This document shows, in pieces, positions 55,737-63,823 of a stretch of 64,000 nt of DNA. The position numbers were made by a program, and so were the translations under genes. The stretch spans positions 1,934,001 to 1,998,000 of the forward strand of contig NZ_CP039691.1 in assembly GCF_005145045.1 (NCBI RefSeq), given 5' to 3'. The notes under the pieces are model-generated. The model was not told the DNA's origin, did not search any database, and worked only from the letters and a program-made list of their open reading frames with translations. The stretch is from Agrobacterium larrymoorei (GTDB lineage Bacteria; Pseudomonadota; Alphaproteobacteria; Rhizobiales; Rhizobiaceae). Within the stretch, counting starts at the first letter, position 1, and every line of letters starts with the position of its first letter.

Positions 55737-55892
55737 CCTCACCTGAAAAATCTATGACTTAGCTACGCTAAGATCATGATTTTTCTTCCTCTCCCACCCC
55801 TTCGACAGGCTCAGAAGGGGAAGAGATGGTCACACTACTATGAGAGCGTGAGAAAGGCCGAGACGGTGCGGCACATTTTCCTCTCCCCCTGT
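55737..55892. repeat. Palindromic intergenic repeat, copy A (left of IS5)
   Basis: The unit runs from CCCCTCACC through hairpin GACTTAGC/GCTAAGATC to CCTCTCCCA and CTCTCCCCCTGT. It is the inverted partner of copy B on the other side of IS5. The IS inserted between them, at the CCTGT shared by both borders. Confidence 0.7.
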
Positions 55893-57120
55893 GGGACCGT
55901 TGCGTAACTTCCGACATAAGCTGATTGCCAAACGACAAATCACCTTGGCCACCGCCCTTCCTATCGAGGGGCGGTTCTAGGTTCGTGTAGGCTGGTTGAT
56001 GGGTGATATGGCTGAACTGCGGACACAGTTCTCCCCTCGGCTCACGCGCTCAGCGTCACCCAGCGGCGCATGTTGAACGCCATGGCCGCAAGCAGAACCT
56101 GGGCGGATGCCTTGGCAAGACCGATGTAGCGAATGTGGCTCAGCCCCATGCGGCGCTTGAGCGTGGCAAAGGTCGTCTCGACCGCAGCGCGTCGTCTGGC
56201 CACGGCACGGTTGAAACGGCGGGCTGCGGCTTTGAGAACAGGGTGATGCTTGTTGGGGCGCTTCATCAGACCGCAGAAAATCCCGCGCTCCTTCAGCATC
56301 GCGGCCCGTTGATGTGTGTGATAGGCGCTGTCGCCCAGAACCCGCGTCTCGTCGCCCACGATCAGCAGATCGGCAGGCACGGTATCGTTGATATTGGCCG
56401 GCGTGGTGATCACCCGCCGGATCAGGCCCGAACCTTCATCCACGCCCACATGGGCCTTGTAACCATAGCTCGAACCCTGCCGACCCTTGCGCCGGGTAAA
56501 CGCCGCATCCGGATCGCGTGCGCTCGTCTGCACCTTGTCTTCTTTGTCTTCAGTGCCTTCGGCACCGTTGTTCGTATCTTGAGCACGCGGCGGGCGAGCA
56601 GCTTGCGTCTCGATGACAGTCGCATCCAGCATCGTGCCGCGCCGCAGGATCAGGCCTGCGGCATCGAGCTGCCTGTCAAGCTCGCCAAACAGCTTCTCCA
56701 GAAGTTTCCGTTCCACCAGCCGGTTGCGAAAGCGGCACAGTGTCGTGTGATCGGGAACAGCCTCATCGAGGCCAATGCCACAAAAGCGGCGAAAGGAAAG
56801 GCGGTCATAGATCGCCTCCTCCAGTTCCGCATCGGACAGGCCGTAAAGCTGCTGCAGCATCAAAGCCTTGAACATCGTCAGAACAGGATAGGCAGGCCGA
56901 CCGCCAGTCTCCCCATCAGGTTCAAGCGACCGCAGCACCTTCTCGAAGCGATACCACTTCACCACCGACAACAGCTTGCCCAACCGGTCCGGCCCACTGC
57001 GCACCGTCACAAGCGCATCCGCAAAGCTGAACTGAGAACCGCTCTTCATCGCCATCCAAACACCCCTTCGATCGCTCACGAACAGAGTGAATCATATCCG
57101 TAGGGTTTTGCAACAGGCCC
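55893..57120 (-). mobile_element. IS5-family insertion sequence (about 1.23 kb)
   Basis: The ends align as GGGACCGTTGC (left) and GGGCCTGTTGC (right, inverted), imperfect repeats of the kind seen in IS5 elements. The single transposase gene is complete. CCTGT lies on both sides (55888-55892 and 57121-57125) and would be a short target duplication. The insertion splits an inverted pair of palindromic repeats, which look continuous once the element is removed. The exact ends are approximate. Confidence 0.82.
56042..57055 (-). CDS. IS5-family transposase
   Basis: This 337-aa DDE transposase has an N-terminal DUF772-like domain (YPVLTMFKALMLQQLYGLSD, FCGIGLDEAVPDHTTLCRFR). The DDE core shows GTMLDATVIETQA (first Asp), VLGDSAYHT (second Asp) and AVETTFATLKRRMG (Glu). 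YGYKAHVGVDEGSGLI is typical of the IS5 group. The ATG at 57055 follows AAGGGG; a frame from 57079 adds eight residues. The gene is intact, so the element may be active. Confidence 0.93.
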   Translation of the reverse strand: MAMKSGSQFSFADALVTVRSGPDRLGKLLSVVKWYRFEKVLRSLEPDGETGGRPAYPVLTMFKALMLQQLYGLSDAELEEAIYDRLSFRRFCGIGLDEAVPDHTTLCRFRNRLVERKLLEKLFGELDRQLDAAGLILRRGTMLDATVIETQAARPPRAQDTNNGAEGTEDKEDKVQTSARDPDAAFTRRKGRQGSSYGYKAHVGVDEGSGLIRRVITTPANINDTVPADLLIVGDETRVLGDSAYHTHQRAAMLKERGIFCGLMKRPNKHHPVLKAAARRFNRAVARRRAAVETTFATLKRRMGLSHIRYIGLAKASAQVLLAAMAFNMRRWVTLSA

Positions 57121-57184
57121 CCTGTGGGAGAGGATAGAAAACCTCGACTTCGCAAAGCGAAGTCCTAGGTTTTCTTGGTGAGGG
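57121..57184. repeat. Palindromic intergenic repeat, copy B (right of IS5)
   Basis: The unit holds the hairpin AAAACCTCGACTTCGC/GCGAAGTCCTAGGTTTT and ends GGTGAGGGGT. It is the inverted counterpart of copy A and closely resembles copy C at 58546-58650. Confidence 0.75.
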
Positions 57185-57202
57185 GTATCCGCTTCCCCCC
57201 CC

Positions 57203-57545
57203 CCGTCATCCTCGGGCTTGACCCACTACTGTCCGCTTTAGATTTTCGGAGTAGCCTTAAGCCATTGGTCCTGGTCCACTTTGGATGTTTTTCTGCGATG
57301 TGGACGTCGTTATTAGAAAACGAATTTGCCGGGGGCGATGGGCCTCGCAAAACCCACCTCCGTCATCCTCGGGCTTGTCCCGAGGATCTGCAACCGATTG
57401 ATTTTGTTGATGTTGGTAGATCCTCGGCACAAGGCCGAGGATGACGGTGCGGGTGGATTTACCGTCTTTCCTCAAGCCTCTGGCTTTGCATAAAACGCCC
57501 AGGAATCTAAGCCGGACAGCAGTGGGTCAAGCCCGAGGATGACGG
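57203..57545. repeat. Large inverted repeat (33-bp arms) with nested palindrome
   Basis: The left arm (57203-57235) and right arm (57513-57545) are complementary at 32 of 33 positions. They start CCGTCATCCTCGGGCTTGAC. The 277-bp interior holds AT-rich sequence and a second complete member of the same palindromic family (57360-57447). The layout suggests insertion of one repeat within another, or a composite mobile palindrome. Confidence 0.85.
57360..57447. repeat. Inner copy of the CCGTCATCCTCGGG palindrome
   Basis: This 88-bp unit begins CCGTCATCCTCGGG and ends CCGAGGATGACGG. It has the same length and layout as the copy at 4864-4951, with two internal hairpins around an AT-rich middle. It lies within the larger inverted repeat. 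Confidence 0.8.
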
Positions 57546-57828
57546 TAGTGGGTGCTTTAGCCTTGTTGCCGATTACGGCTGCATCAGCACGCCCACATAG
57601 TGACCCGCCCCAACCCCAGCACCACGAATTTTTCCAAAAAACCAAAAAAAAATCCCCCCAACATTTCTCCCCACACCCAAAACCACCCGTACACTCCCCT
57701 CATCCCGCCGCGGATACACCGCAAGGCGTTGCGGCGAGGCGGGGTCGGTGCTGGGGGTGAAGAGGTTACGCAGCCTCTCCATTCTCAGGGTCGAGCAGCA
57801 ATCCCCCCGGCGGCAACGGGAGGAGGAC

Positions 57829-57993
57829 ATGGCGTCGGTTTCGGACCGGCTGGCGCAGTTCTCCCGATGCCCGACCTGGCCGGATCGACAAGCGGCAGTG
57901 CGAACAACGGCTGCCGAGTTTCGATCCATCCGTCAGGATTTCGCCGCCGGGCGTACCGACAGCTCATCGTCTCATGGTCGAACGCGATCATGA
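57829..57993 (+). CDS. Possible small protein (54 aa)
   Basis: The frame starts MASVSDRLAQFSRCPTWPDR and follows a very good GGGAGGAGGAC site. It runs to SSSHGRTRS. Nothing in it suggests a known domain, and it lies in the hairpin-rich region, so chance is possible. The ribosome binding site is the only positive evidence. Confidence 0.3.
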   Translation: MASVSDRLAQFSRCPTWPDRQAAVRTTAAEFRSIRQDFAAGRTDSSSSHGRTRS

Positions 57994-58353
57994 AGATAGA
58001 AGCGAAAGTCAGGCGGTACACAGGAAGACGCTGCATCTGCCCCGTTCACCCCGAAAAGGTGAGCGGACGGATCGTAAGGTAACCATCTGGCCAGCACTCG
58101 AAACGTGCTGGCGGGTGAGAGCCTTGCGGAAAACGGATCGGGACTACGGGCTGTACGAGATGTTCGGCGCCCGCATCCTCGAAGGCAGGTGTGGCTGAAC
58201 TGGCAGGGCGATGGCGGGCAACCATCATCGCACCCGGATGGGAAGGGTTGGGCCTTGATCAAGTCCGACCGGTTCTCCGGCAAGGTTTTTCCCCTTGTCA
58301 TCCGGGTTCTGCCAGCCGTGGCAAGAGGATTGCGGCTCTGCCTAAAGAGCCGA

Positions 58354-58414
58354 ACGGGGCGCTGAGAGGTGCCACATACTAAACTACCAAACGAGGCAAC
58401 TTTCAGCGCCCCGT
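58354..58414 (+). repeat. 20-bp-stem hairpin
   Basis: Arms 58354-58373 and 58395-58414 pair at 19 of 20 positions (one G-U included, one G-A mismatch). They begin ACGGGGCGCTGA and end TCAGCGCCCCGT, with a 21-nt AT-rich loop. No T-run follows, so it is not a standard terminator. It is the strongest local structure of the 57.6-58.5 kb region. Confidence 0.8.
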
Positions 58415-58545
58415 CCGAAATGCCATGGCCTGAAAGGGTTATGGAGAGAATGAAGAAGATCAAGCCACGGGCAGATGCTGCCGCGTGAACGGCGAGGCTT
58501 GGAATGAGCTGGCCGGGATTTTTGACATTTTGTTTGAGAGGGAGA

Positions 58546-58650
58546 ACCCCTCTACCCGAGAAAACCTAGGACTTCGCTTTGCGAAGATCGAGGCTTTCTA
58601 TCCTCTCCCACTCCTTCGGCAGGCTCAGGATGATGGGGGAGAGGATAGGC
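58546..58650. repeat. Palindromic intergenic repeat, copy C
   Basis: The unit contains AAAACCTAGGACTTCGC/GCGAAGATCGAGGCTTT followed by ATCCTCTCCCA and GGGGGAGAGGATAG, a second hairpin. It is the same family as copies A and B flanking IS5. Confidence 0.75.
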
Positions 58651-58672
58651 GCAAGCGGATTGCGGCGTCGAA

Positions 58673-58801
58673 TTACTTTTTCTTCGCGGTGCTATCGCTA
58701 TTTTTCATTTGCGAGCCGAGTGTTGGCGCAGCGGCAGGGGCCGCCTTGTCTTTTTTCGGCTTTCTGACTTCCTTGTTGCTGCGCATTTGACCCTTGGCCA
58801 T
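58673..58801 (-). CDS. Small basic protein (42 aa)
   Basis: A 42-codon frame starts MAKGQMRSNKEVRKPKKDKA, continues with an Ala/Pro-rich linker and ends in lysines. GGGAGAGACTTCG directly precedes the ATG. The N-terminal pattern (MAKGQxRSNxExKKPKKxK) is one I recall as a widely conserved small protein in alpha- and other proteobacteria. The high lysine content suggests nucleic-acid or ribosome contact. It is upstream of nothing on its strand except repeats. Confidence 0.8.
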   Translation of the reverse strand: MAKGQMRSNKEVRKPKKDKAAPAAAPTLGSQMKNSDSTAKKK

Positions 58802-58933
58802 CGAAGTCTCTCCCATTTGTGGTCTCATGATCTAGCGGGCATATGGGCGGTAAAGGCAAGTTATTTTTGATGCCTTATATGCGAGATCTGCGATCAGGGC
58901 TGGAAGCTATGCAGCGATCTTTATGTTCCAGAT

Positions 58934-58960
58934 GACACCCCGGCCAAAACCGGGGGTGTC
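58934..58960 (-). terminator. Hairpin after hom
   Basis: GACACCCCCGG/CCGGGGTGTC with loop TTTTGG (minus strand) starts 20 bp after the hom stop. The following sequence is not T-rich, so it may act as a weak terminator or an mRNA-stabilising 3' hairpin. Confidence 0.55.
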
Positions 58961-58979
58961 GAAACTTAGCGAAAGAAGA

Positions 58980-60290
58980 TTACGTCCGTTCGATGCGGAT
59001 GACCTGAGGTTCGCTGACGAGGTATTTTTCGCCCTTGATGGCCTTCACCGCCTTGCGGATGGCGTCTTCCATCGTGGCGTGGGTAACGAGGATGATTGTC
59101 TGGGCGCCGCCCTCGGTCTGCACGCGGGAGTGCTGGACGATGGATTCGAGCGAGATGTTGTTCTCGGCCATCCGCGTTGCGATGGAGGCGAAGACGCCTG
59201 CCTTGTCCTTCACCGTCAGGCGAATGAAGTAGCCGCCTTCGTGGCTCTTCATCTTGGCGCGGCGGTATTCGGTCAGCGATTTCGCGGGGCGGCCGAGCAC
59301 CGGCACCTGCTGTGCGCCGGGGCGGCTCTTGGCGATGTCTGCGACATCACCCAGAACGGCGGAGGCCGTGGCATTGCCGCCCGCGCCGGGGCCGACCATC
59401 AGCAGCTCGCCGAGAATATCTGATTCCACGGCAACCGCATTGGTCACGCCATCCACCTGCGCGATGACGGAATCGAGCGGCACCATGGTCGGGTGAACGC
59501 GCTGTTCGATGCCGGATTCGGTGAGCTGCGCAACGCCCAGAAGCTTGATGCGGTATCCGAGATCGGCAGCAGCCTGAATATCCTCGATGGAGATATTGGT
59601 GATACCTTCCAGATAGATGTCGTCCGCCGCAATCTTCGAGCCGAAGGCAAGCGTGGTGAGGATGGCCAGCTTGTGTGCCGTGTCGTTGCCCTCGATATCG
59701 AAAGCCGGATCGGCTTCCGCATAGCCCAGCCGCTGCGCTTCCTTGAGGCAGGCTTCGAAGGAAAGCCCTTCCTTCTCCATCTTGGTCAGGATGTAATTGC
59801 AGGTGCCGTTCATGATGCCGTAAATGCGCGACACATGGTTGCCGGTCAGCGATTCACGCAGCGCCTTGATGATCGGGATGCCGCCCGCGACCGCCGCTTC
59901 GAAGTTGAGCAGAGCGCCCTTCTCTTCCGCAAGCTTTGCCAGCTCCACGCCATGCTTGGCCAGCAGCGCCTTATTGGCCGTCACCACATGGAGACCGCGG
60001 GCAAGTGCTGCACGCACGGCATTTTCAGCGGCACCGGAAGCACCCCCGACGAGTTCCACGAACACGTCGATTTCGGCCTTTTCGGCCAGTTCTTCCGGCG
60101 TATCGAACCAGGTAATACCCTTGAGATCGATGCCGCGGTCGCGCGAACGGTCGCGCGCGCTGACAGCAATAATCTCAATTGCGCGTCCGCAGGTAATTGC
60201 AAGTTCGTTGCTTCTCTGCTGGAGGATGCGCACGAGCGAGGAGCCGACGGTGCCGAGTCCCGCTATGCCGATTCTCAATGAATCTGCCAT
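58980..60290 (-). CDS. hom: Homoserine dehydrogenase
   Basis: This enzyme reduces aspartate semialdehyde to homoserine, feeding threonine and methionine synthesis. It has 436 aa. The N-terminal NAD(P) motif is GIAGLGTVGSSLVRIL. The catalytic domain has VVTANKALLAKHG, FEAAVAGGIPIIKALRESL, GIMNGTCNYILTKM and EADPAFDIEGNDTAHKLAIL. The C-terminal ACT domain (about 350-436, YFIRLTVKDKAGVFASIATR) allows feedback inhibition, typically by threonine. It is preceded by an intrinsic terminator 22 bp upstream of its ATG and by alaC. It connects to metY at 19 kb through homoserine. Confidence 0.97.
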   Translation of the reverse strand: MADSLRIGIAGLGTVGSSLVRILQQRSNELAITCGRAIEIIAVSARDRSRDRGIDLKGITWFDTPEELAEKAEIDVFVELVGGASGAAENAVRAALARGLHVVTANKALLAKHGVELAKLAEEKGALLNFEAAVAGGIPIIKALRESLTGNHVSRIYGIMNGTCNYILTKMEKEGLSFEACLKEAQRLGYAEADPAFDIEGNDTAHKLAILTTLAFGSKIAADDIYLEGITNISIEDIQAAADLGYRIKLLGVAQLTESGIEQRVHPTMVPLDSVIAQVDGVTNAVAVESDILGELLMVGPGAGGNATASAVLGDVADIAKSRPGAQQVPVLGRPAKSLTEYRRAKMKSHEGGYFIRLTVKDKAGVFASIATRMAENNISLESIVQHSRVQTEGGAQTIILVTHATMEDAIRKAVKAIKGEKYLVSEPQVIRIERT

Positions 60291-60312
60291 GGGTATATTC
60301 CTGATCTGATAT

Positions 60313-60342
60313 AAAAAAATAGGTGGCCGGGACCGGCCACCT
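60313..60342 (-). terminator. Intrinsic terminator between alaC and hom
   Basis: On the minus strand AGGTGGCCGG/CCGGCCACCT with a very short loop is followed by ATTTTTTT. It starts 14 bp after the alaC stop and its T-run ends 22 bp before the hom ATG. Little room remains for a separate hom promoter, so hom may be expressed by regulated read-through. Confidence 0.88.
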
Positions 60343-60355
60343 TGGCGGGTTGCCC

Positions 60356-61576
60356 TTAACGGTGGGCGTTAAGCGAAACGACGTTGTGCAACGTATCGTC
60401 CGCAGTCGACAGGAAGCGCTTGAGATTGCGCGCCGCCTGGCGAATTCTGTGCTCGTTTTCAACAAGCGCGAGGCGAACGTAATCGTCGCCCATTTCGCCG
60501 AAGCCGACACCCGGAGCAACCGCGATATCGGCCTTCTCGATGAGAAGCTTGGAAAATTCAAGCGAACCGAGATGGCGGAATTTTTCCGGGATTTTCGCCC
60601 ATGCGAACATGGTGGCAGCCGGTGCCGGGATTTCAAAACCGGCCTTGCCGAACGTATCGACCATGACATCGCGACGGCGGCGATAGACATTGCGAACTTC
60701 CGCAACATCGGAGCCATCGCCGTTCAGCGCATGCGTTGCCGCAACCTGAATTGGCGTGAACGCGCCGTAATCGAGGTAGGACTTCACGCGGGTCAGCGCC
60801 GCGATCAAACGCTCATTGCCGACGGCAAAGCCCATGCGCCAGCCGGGCATGGAGAAGGTCTTGGACATGGAGGTGAACTCAACCGTCACATCCATAGCGC
60901 CCGGCACTTCCAGAACGGACGGCGGCGGGTTCTTCTCATCGAAGTAGATTTCCGAATAGGCAAGGTCGGACAGCACGATAAGATCATGCTTCTTCGCGAA
61001 TGCGATGACGTCCTTGTAGAAATCCAGCGATGCAACATGCGCCGTCGGGTTGGACGGGTAGTTGATGATCAGCGCCAGCGGCTTTGGAATGGAATGGCGA
61101 ACCGCACGTTCCAGCGGGCCGAAGAAGGTTTCGTCAGGCTCGACATTCATCGAGCGGATGACGCCGCCTGCCATCAGGAAGCCGAAGGCGTGGATCGGGT
61201 AAGTCGGGTTGGGGCAGAGGATAACATCGCCCGGCGCCGTGATGGCCTGCGCCATATTGGCAAAGCCTTCCTTGGAGCCGAGGGTGGCCACGACCTGTGT
61301 ATCCGGGTTCAGCTTCACGCCGAAGCGGCGTGCGTAATAAGCAGCCTGCGCGCGGCGAAGGCCGGGAATGCCCTTGGAGGAAGAATAACGGTGCGTGCGC
61401 GGGTCCTGAACGACTTCGCAAAGCTTGTCGACGATTGCCTTCGGTGTCGGCAGATCAGGATTGCCCATGCCAAGGTCGATAATATCCGCGCCACCCGCTC
61501 GCGCGCTGGCTTTCAAACGGTTGACCTGTTCGAAAACATACTGCGGCAGACGCTTGACCTTGTGAAACTCTTCCAT
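60356..61576 (-). CDS. alaC: Alanine aminotransferase AlaC-like (class I/II)
   Basis: This fold-type I PLP aminotransferase has 406 aa. It is close to E. coli AlaC in pattern: RLPQYVFEQVNRLKASARAGG, IDLGMGNPDLPTP, HRYSSSKGIPGLRRA, LGSKEGFANMAQAI, INYPSNPTAHVASLDFY and the PLP lysine in TSMSKTFSMPGWRMGF. It is often annotated as LL-diaminopimelate or aspartate aminotransferase. The start at 61576 follows AGGAAAGAG; the frame extends 42 codons upstream without support. Its linkage to hom is common in rhizobia and suggests a role in amino acid supply. Confidence 0.9.
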   Translation of the reverse strand: MEEFHKVKRLPQYVFEQVNRLKASARAGGADIIDLGMGNPDLPTPKAIVDKLCEVVQDPRTHRYSSSKGIPGLRRAQAAYYARRFGVKLNPDTQVVATLGSKEGFANMAQAITAPGDVILCPNPTYPIHAFGFLMAGGVIRSMNVEPDETFFGPLERAVRHSIPKPLALIINYPSNPTAHVASLDFYKDVIAFAKKHDLIVLSDLAYSEIYFDEKNPPPSVLEVPGAMDVTVEFTSMSKTFSMPGWRMGFAVGNERLIAALTRVKSYLDYGAFTPIQVAATHALNGDGSDVAEVRNVYRRRRDVMVDTFGKAGFEIPAPAATMFAWAKIPEKFRHLGSLEFSKLLIEKADIAVAPGVGFGEMGDDYVRLALVENEHRIRQAARNLKRFLSTADDTLHNVVSLNAHR

Positions 61577-61868
61577 CTCTTTCCTCATGGAAATGGACCG
61601 GGTTGGCCGGTCCACAATACGTTCGTTGTTTGGTTGGAAACACAGCCGACACGAACAAATCGGACCTGTGTCATTCATTGTAGCGCATGCGCCGGAAAAC
61701 ACGAATTGCTTTTCCGAAGCCCGGCCAATCAGGGACCGGCATCACGCCGGTCACTTTGATGATGTATTGCCGGGCAGCAGCAATGCGCCGATACAATCTC
61801 GCTTGCATAACGCCAGATTCTCGCAAATTGCAAGGCAAAGCCTTACCGAGAACGATCCGTGCGATCAA

Positions 61869-62828
61869 TCAGCCGCGTTCGCCCCGCACAATTGCGGCGC
61901 GAATGACCGAAAGCACACGATCCGGTTCGATTTTCACGCAGACATTCTGGCTGGGATGGCCATCCCAATGACCGGGCGGAAACGCGGTGCCATCCGGCTT
62001 CTGGATCGTCTGACCATCGGCAAGACCGCCGCAGACGACGCGAATCGCGCCGCTGCGCGTCTCGAACAGTTCCGGGTTGGTGAGGTAGACGCAGGCGCAG
62101 GCGTCATGCACCACCATGCCATCGCCGGTGCGGGTGTTGTAGAACTCGATGTAGAACTGCGACAGATCCGACAGAAGCTGAACGGCGGCACCGTTTTCCT
62201 TGACCATATCGGCGAGGAACGCAGACGTCATGACCGTCTTCGTCGTGACGTCGAGGCCGATGACGGTGACACGCCAAGGGGCGGTGAAAACCAGATCGGC
62301 AGCTTCGGGATCGCCATGAATATTGGCTTCCGCGGCGGGGCTGACATTGCCGTTGATATCGAAGGCGCCACCCATGATGATGACCTCCTTCACCAGCGCG
62401 GCGAAATCGGGATCGGCCTTCAGCGCAAGCGCAAGGTTCGTCATACGGCCAACAGCAATCAGCGTCACTTCGCCCGGATTGGCCTTGACGGTATCGATGA
62501 TGAAGTGATGCGCCGCGCGCGGATCGAGCGGCAGATCGACCGTTTCCGGCACGCCGATATTGCCGAGGCCATCTTCGCCGTGAATGAAGGTCGGGAAATG
62601 GCCTTCAGGACGCGAAGGATCGAAGGTAACGCCAGCGCCCTTGGCGACAGGCGCTTCGAAAGCCCATTGCTGCTTCAGGTAAAGCGCATTGCGTGTGGTG
62701 ATGTCGATAGGCGCATTGCCGAAAACGGTGGTGACGCCGATGAGATCGATATCGGGGTGGCGGTGCAGAAACAGCAGCGCCATTGCGTCATCGATGCCGG
62801 GGTCCGTGTCGAAAATTACCTTATGCAT
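61869..62828 (-). CDS. Inosine-uridine preferring nucleoside hydrolase
   Basis: This 319-aa calcium-dependent hydrolase splits ribonucleosides into base and ribose. The signature IFDTDPGIDDAMALLFLH carries the Asp cluster. VIIMGGAFDINGNVSPAAEAN and the late His in VVHDACACVYL complete the site. The ATG at 62828 follows GAGGACAGGT; the frame continues 48 codons upstream and is not believed. Substrate preference (purine or pyrimidine) cannot be determined from sequence. It is divergent from the TSUP exporter gene. Confidence 0.93.
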   Translation of the reverse strand: MHKVIFDTDPGIDDAMALLFLHRHPDIDLIGVTTVFGNAPIDITTRNALYLKQQWAFEAPVAKGAGVTFDPSRPEGHFPTFIHGEDGLGNIGVPETVDLPLDPRAAHHFIIDTVKANPGEVTLIAVGRMTNLALALKADPDFAALVKEVIIMGGAFDINGNVSPAAEANIHGDPEAADLVFTAPWRVTVIGLDVTTKTVMTSAFLADMVKENGAAVQLLSDLSQFYIEFYNTRTGDGMVVHDACACVYLTNPELFETRSGAIRVVCGGLADGQTIQKPDGTAFPPGHWDGHPSQNVCVKIEPDRVLSVIRAAIVRGERG

Positions 62829-63013
62829 ACCTGTCCTCATTCGAATGCCGCCAAATGTCTGCGGGCGATTTGGTGGGCACAATAACCTGATGTGCGGCGG
62901 GCGCAATCTTTTCCATGAGAGGGAACGCAACGGCTTTGAATAGCGGTTGCGGGACGGGCAATTCGGTGCCACAAGCGGCCAACAACATCACCCCCTCCCC
63001 GGAATTTCTTCCC

Positions 63014-63817
63014 GTGTTCGAACTCACTTTCCAGCTCTTCTTCATCCTCTTCCTTGTTGCGATCTTTGCCGGTTTCGTCGATTCCATCGCCGGTGGCGGA
63101 GGTCTGATCGTGCTGCCCGCAATGCTGATCATGGGAATACCACCGCTCGAGGCGTTGGGGACGAATAAATTGCAGGCGCAATTCGGCTCCGCTTCGGCAA
63201 CAATCGCCTATGCTCGTAAAGGCCATGTGAATTTGAGGGAGCAATTCCCGATGGCGCTGATGGCCTTGATCGGCGGCATGGCAGGCGCATTCACCGCATC
63301 CTTCGTGCCAGCGGATATTTTGCGGGCGATCATGCCTTTCCTGCTTGTGGCGATTGCAATCTATTTCGCGCTGAAGCCGAACCTCAGCGACATCGACAGC
63401 CACCGCCGGATCACGCCGTTCCTCTTCGGTCTGACGGTCGTGCCGCTGATCGGATTTTATGATGGCATTTTCGGGCCTGGCGCGGGCTCGTTCTATATGC
63501 TGGCCTTTGTCGGGCTTGCCGGTTTCGGCATGCTGAAGGCCACCGCCCATACGAAGCTTTTGAACTTCGGTTCCAACTTCGGCGGCTTCCTGATTTTCAC
63601 GCTCAATGGCGCGATACTGTGGAAGCTGGGCTTGGTGATGGGTCTCGGCCAGTTCCTCGGCGCGCAGGTCGGCTCCAAGCTGGCCATGAAGAACGGGGCG
63701 AAAATCATCCGCCCGCTTCTGGTCGTTTCCTGCATCGCAATGGCTGCGAGGCTGATCCTCGATACCAATGCGCCCTATTCTTTGGGCTGGATCATCGGCA
63801 AGCTGAGCGGCGGCTAA
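63014..63817 (+). CDS. TSUP (TauE/SafE) family exporter
   Basis: This 267-aa inner-membrane protein has eight or so spans in two halves. The signature is FAGFVDSIAGGGGLIVLPAMLIMGIPPLEALGTNK in the first half and GFYDGIFGPGAGSFYMLAFV in the second. TSUP proteins export sulfite, sulfolactate or other organosulfur anions, but the substrate here is unknown. The GTG at 63014 starts right before the first helix; an upstream frame to 62915 adds 33 hydrophilic residues and is less likely. Confidence 0.9.
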   Translation: MFELTFQLFFILFLVAIFAGFVDSIAGGGGLIVLPAMLIMGIPPLEALGTNKLQAQFGSASATIAYARKGHVNLREQFPMALMALIGGMAGAFTASFVPADILRAIMPFLLVAIAIYFALKPNLSDIDSHRRITPFLFGLTVVPLIGFYDGIFGPGAGSFYMLAFVGLAGFGMLKATAHTKLLNFGSNFGGFLIFTLNGAILWKLGLVMGLGQFLGAQVGSKLAMKNGAKIIRPLLVVSCIAMAARLILDTNAPYSLGWIIGKLSGG

Positions 63818-63823
63818 GGCGGA

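Larger units (their letters stand above)
57600..58480. other. GC-rich, hairpin-rich region without a recognised gene
   Basis: This 0.9-kb region has short frames in all directions but none with family resemblance. It has several strong hairpins: 57614-57623 with 57747-57756 (CCCCAGCACC/GGTGCTGGGG), 58090-58112 (GCCAGCAC/GTGCTGGC) and a 20-bp stem at 58354-58414. A homopolymer-rich segment (A and C runs) lies at 57630-57670. I searched by eye for tmRNA, RNase P, SRP and 6S signatures and found none. It may be a large structured RNA, a decayed mobile element or both. Confidence 0.4.

Noticed and set aside
58485..58790. 101-codon plus-strand frame over the palindromic repeat and the 42-aa gene
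   Set aside because: Its first half is translated from repeat copy C and its second half is antisense to the better supported 42-aa gene.
61671..61868. 65-codon minus-strand frame between the nucleoside hydrolase and alaC, with an internal start giving VMQARLYRRIAAARQYIIK
   Set aside because: The basic protein looks plausible, but the start lacks a good site, it begins inside the nucleoside hydrolase flank and I know no family. A conservation test would decide.
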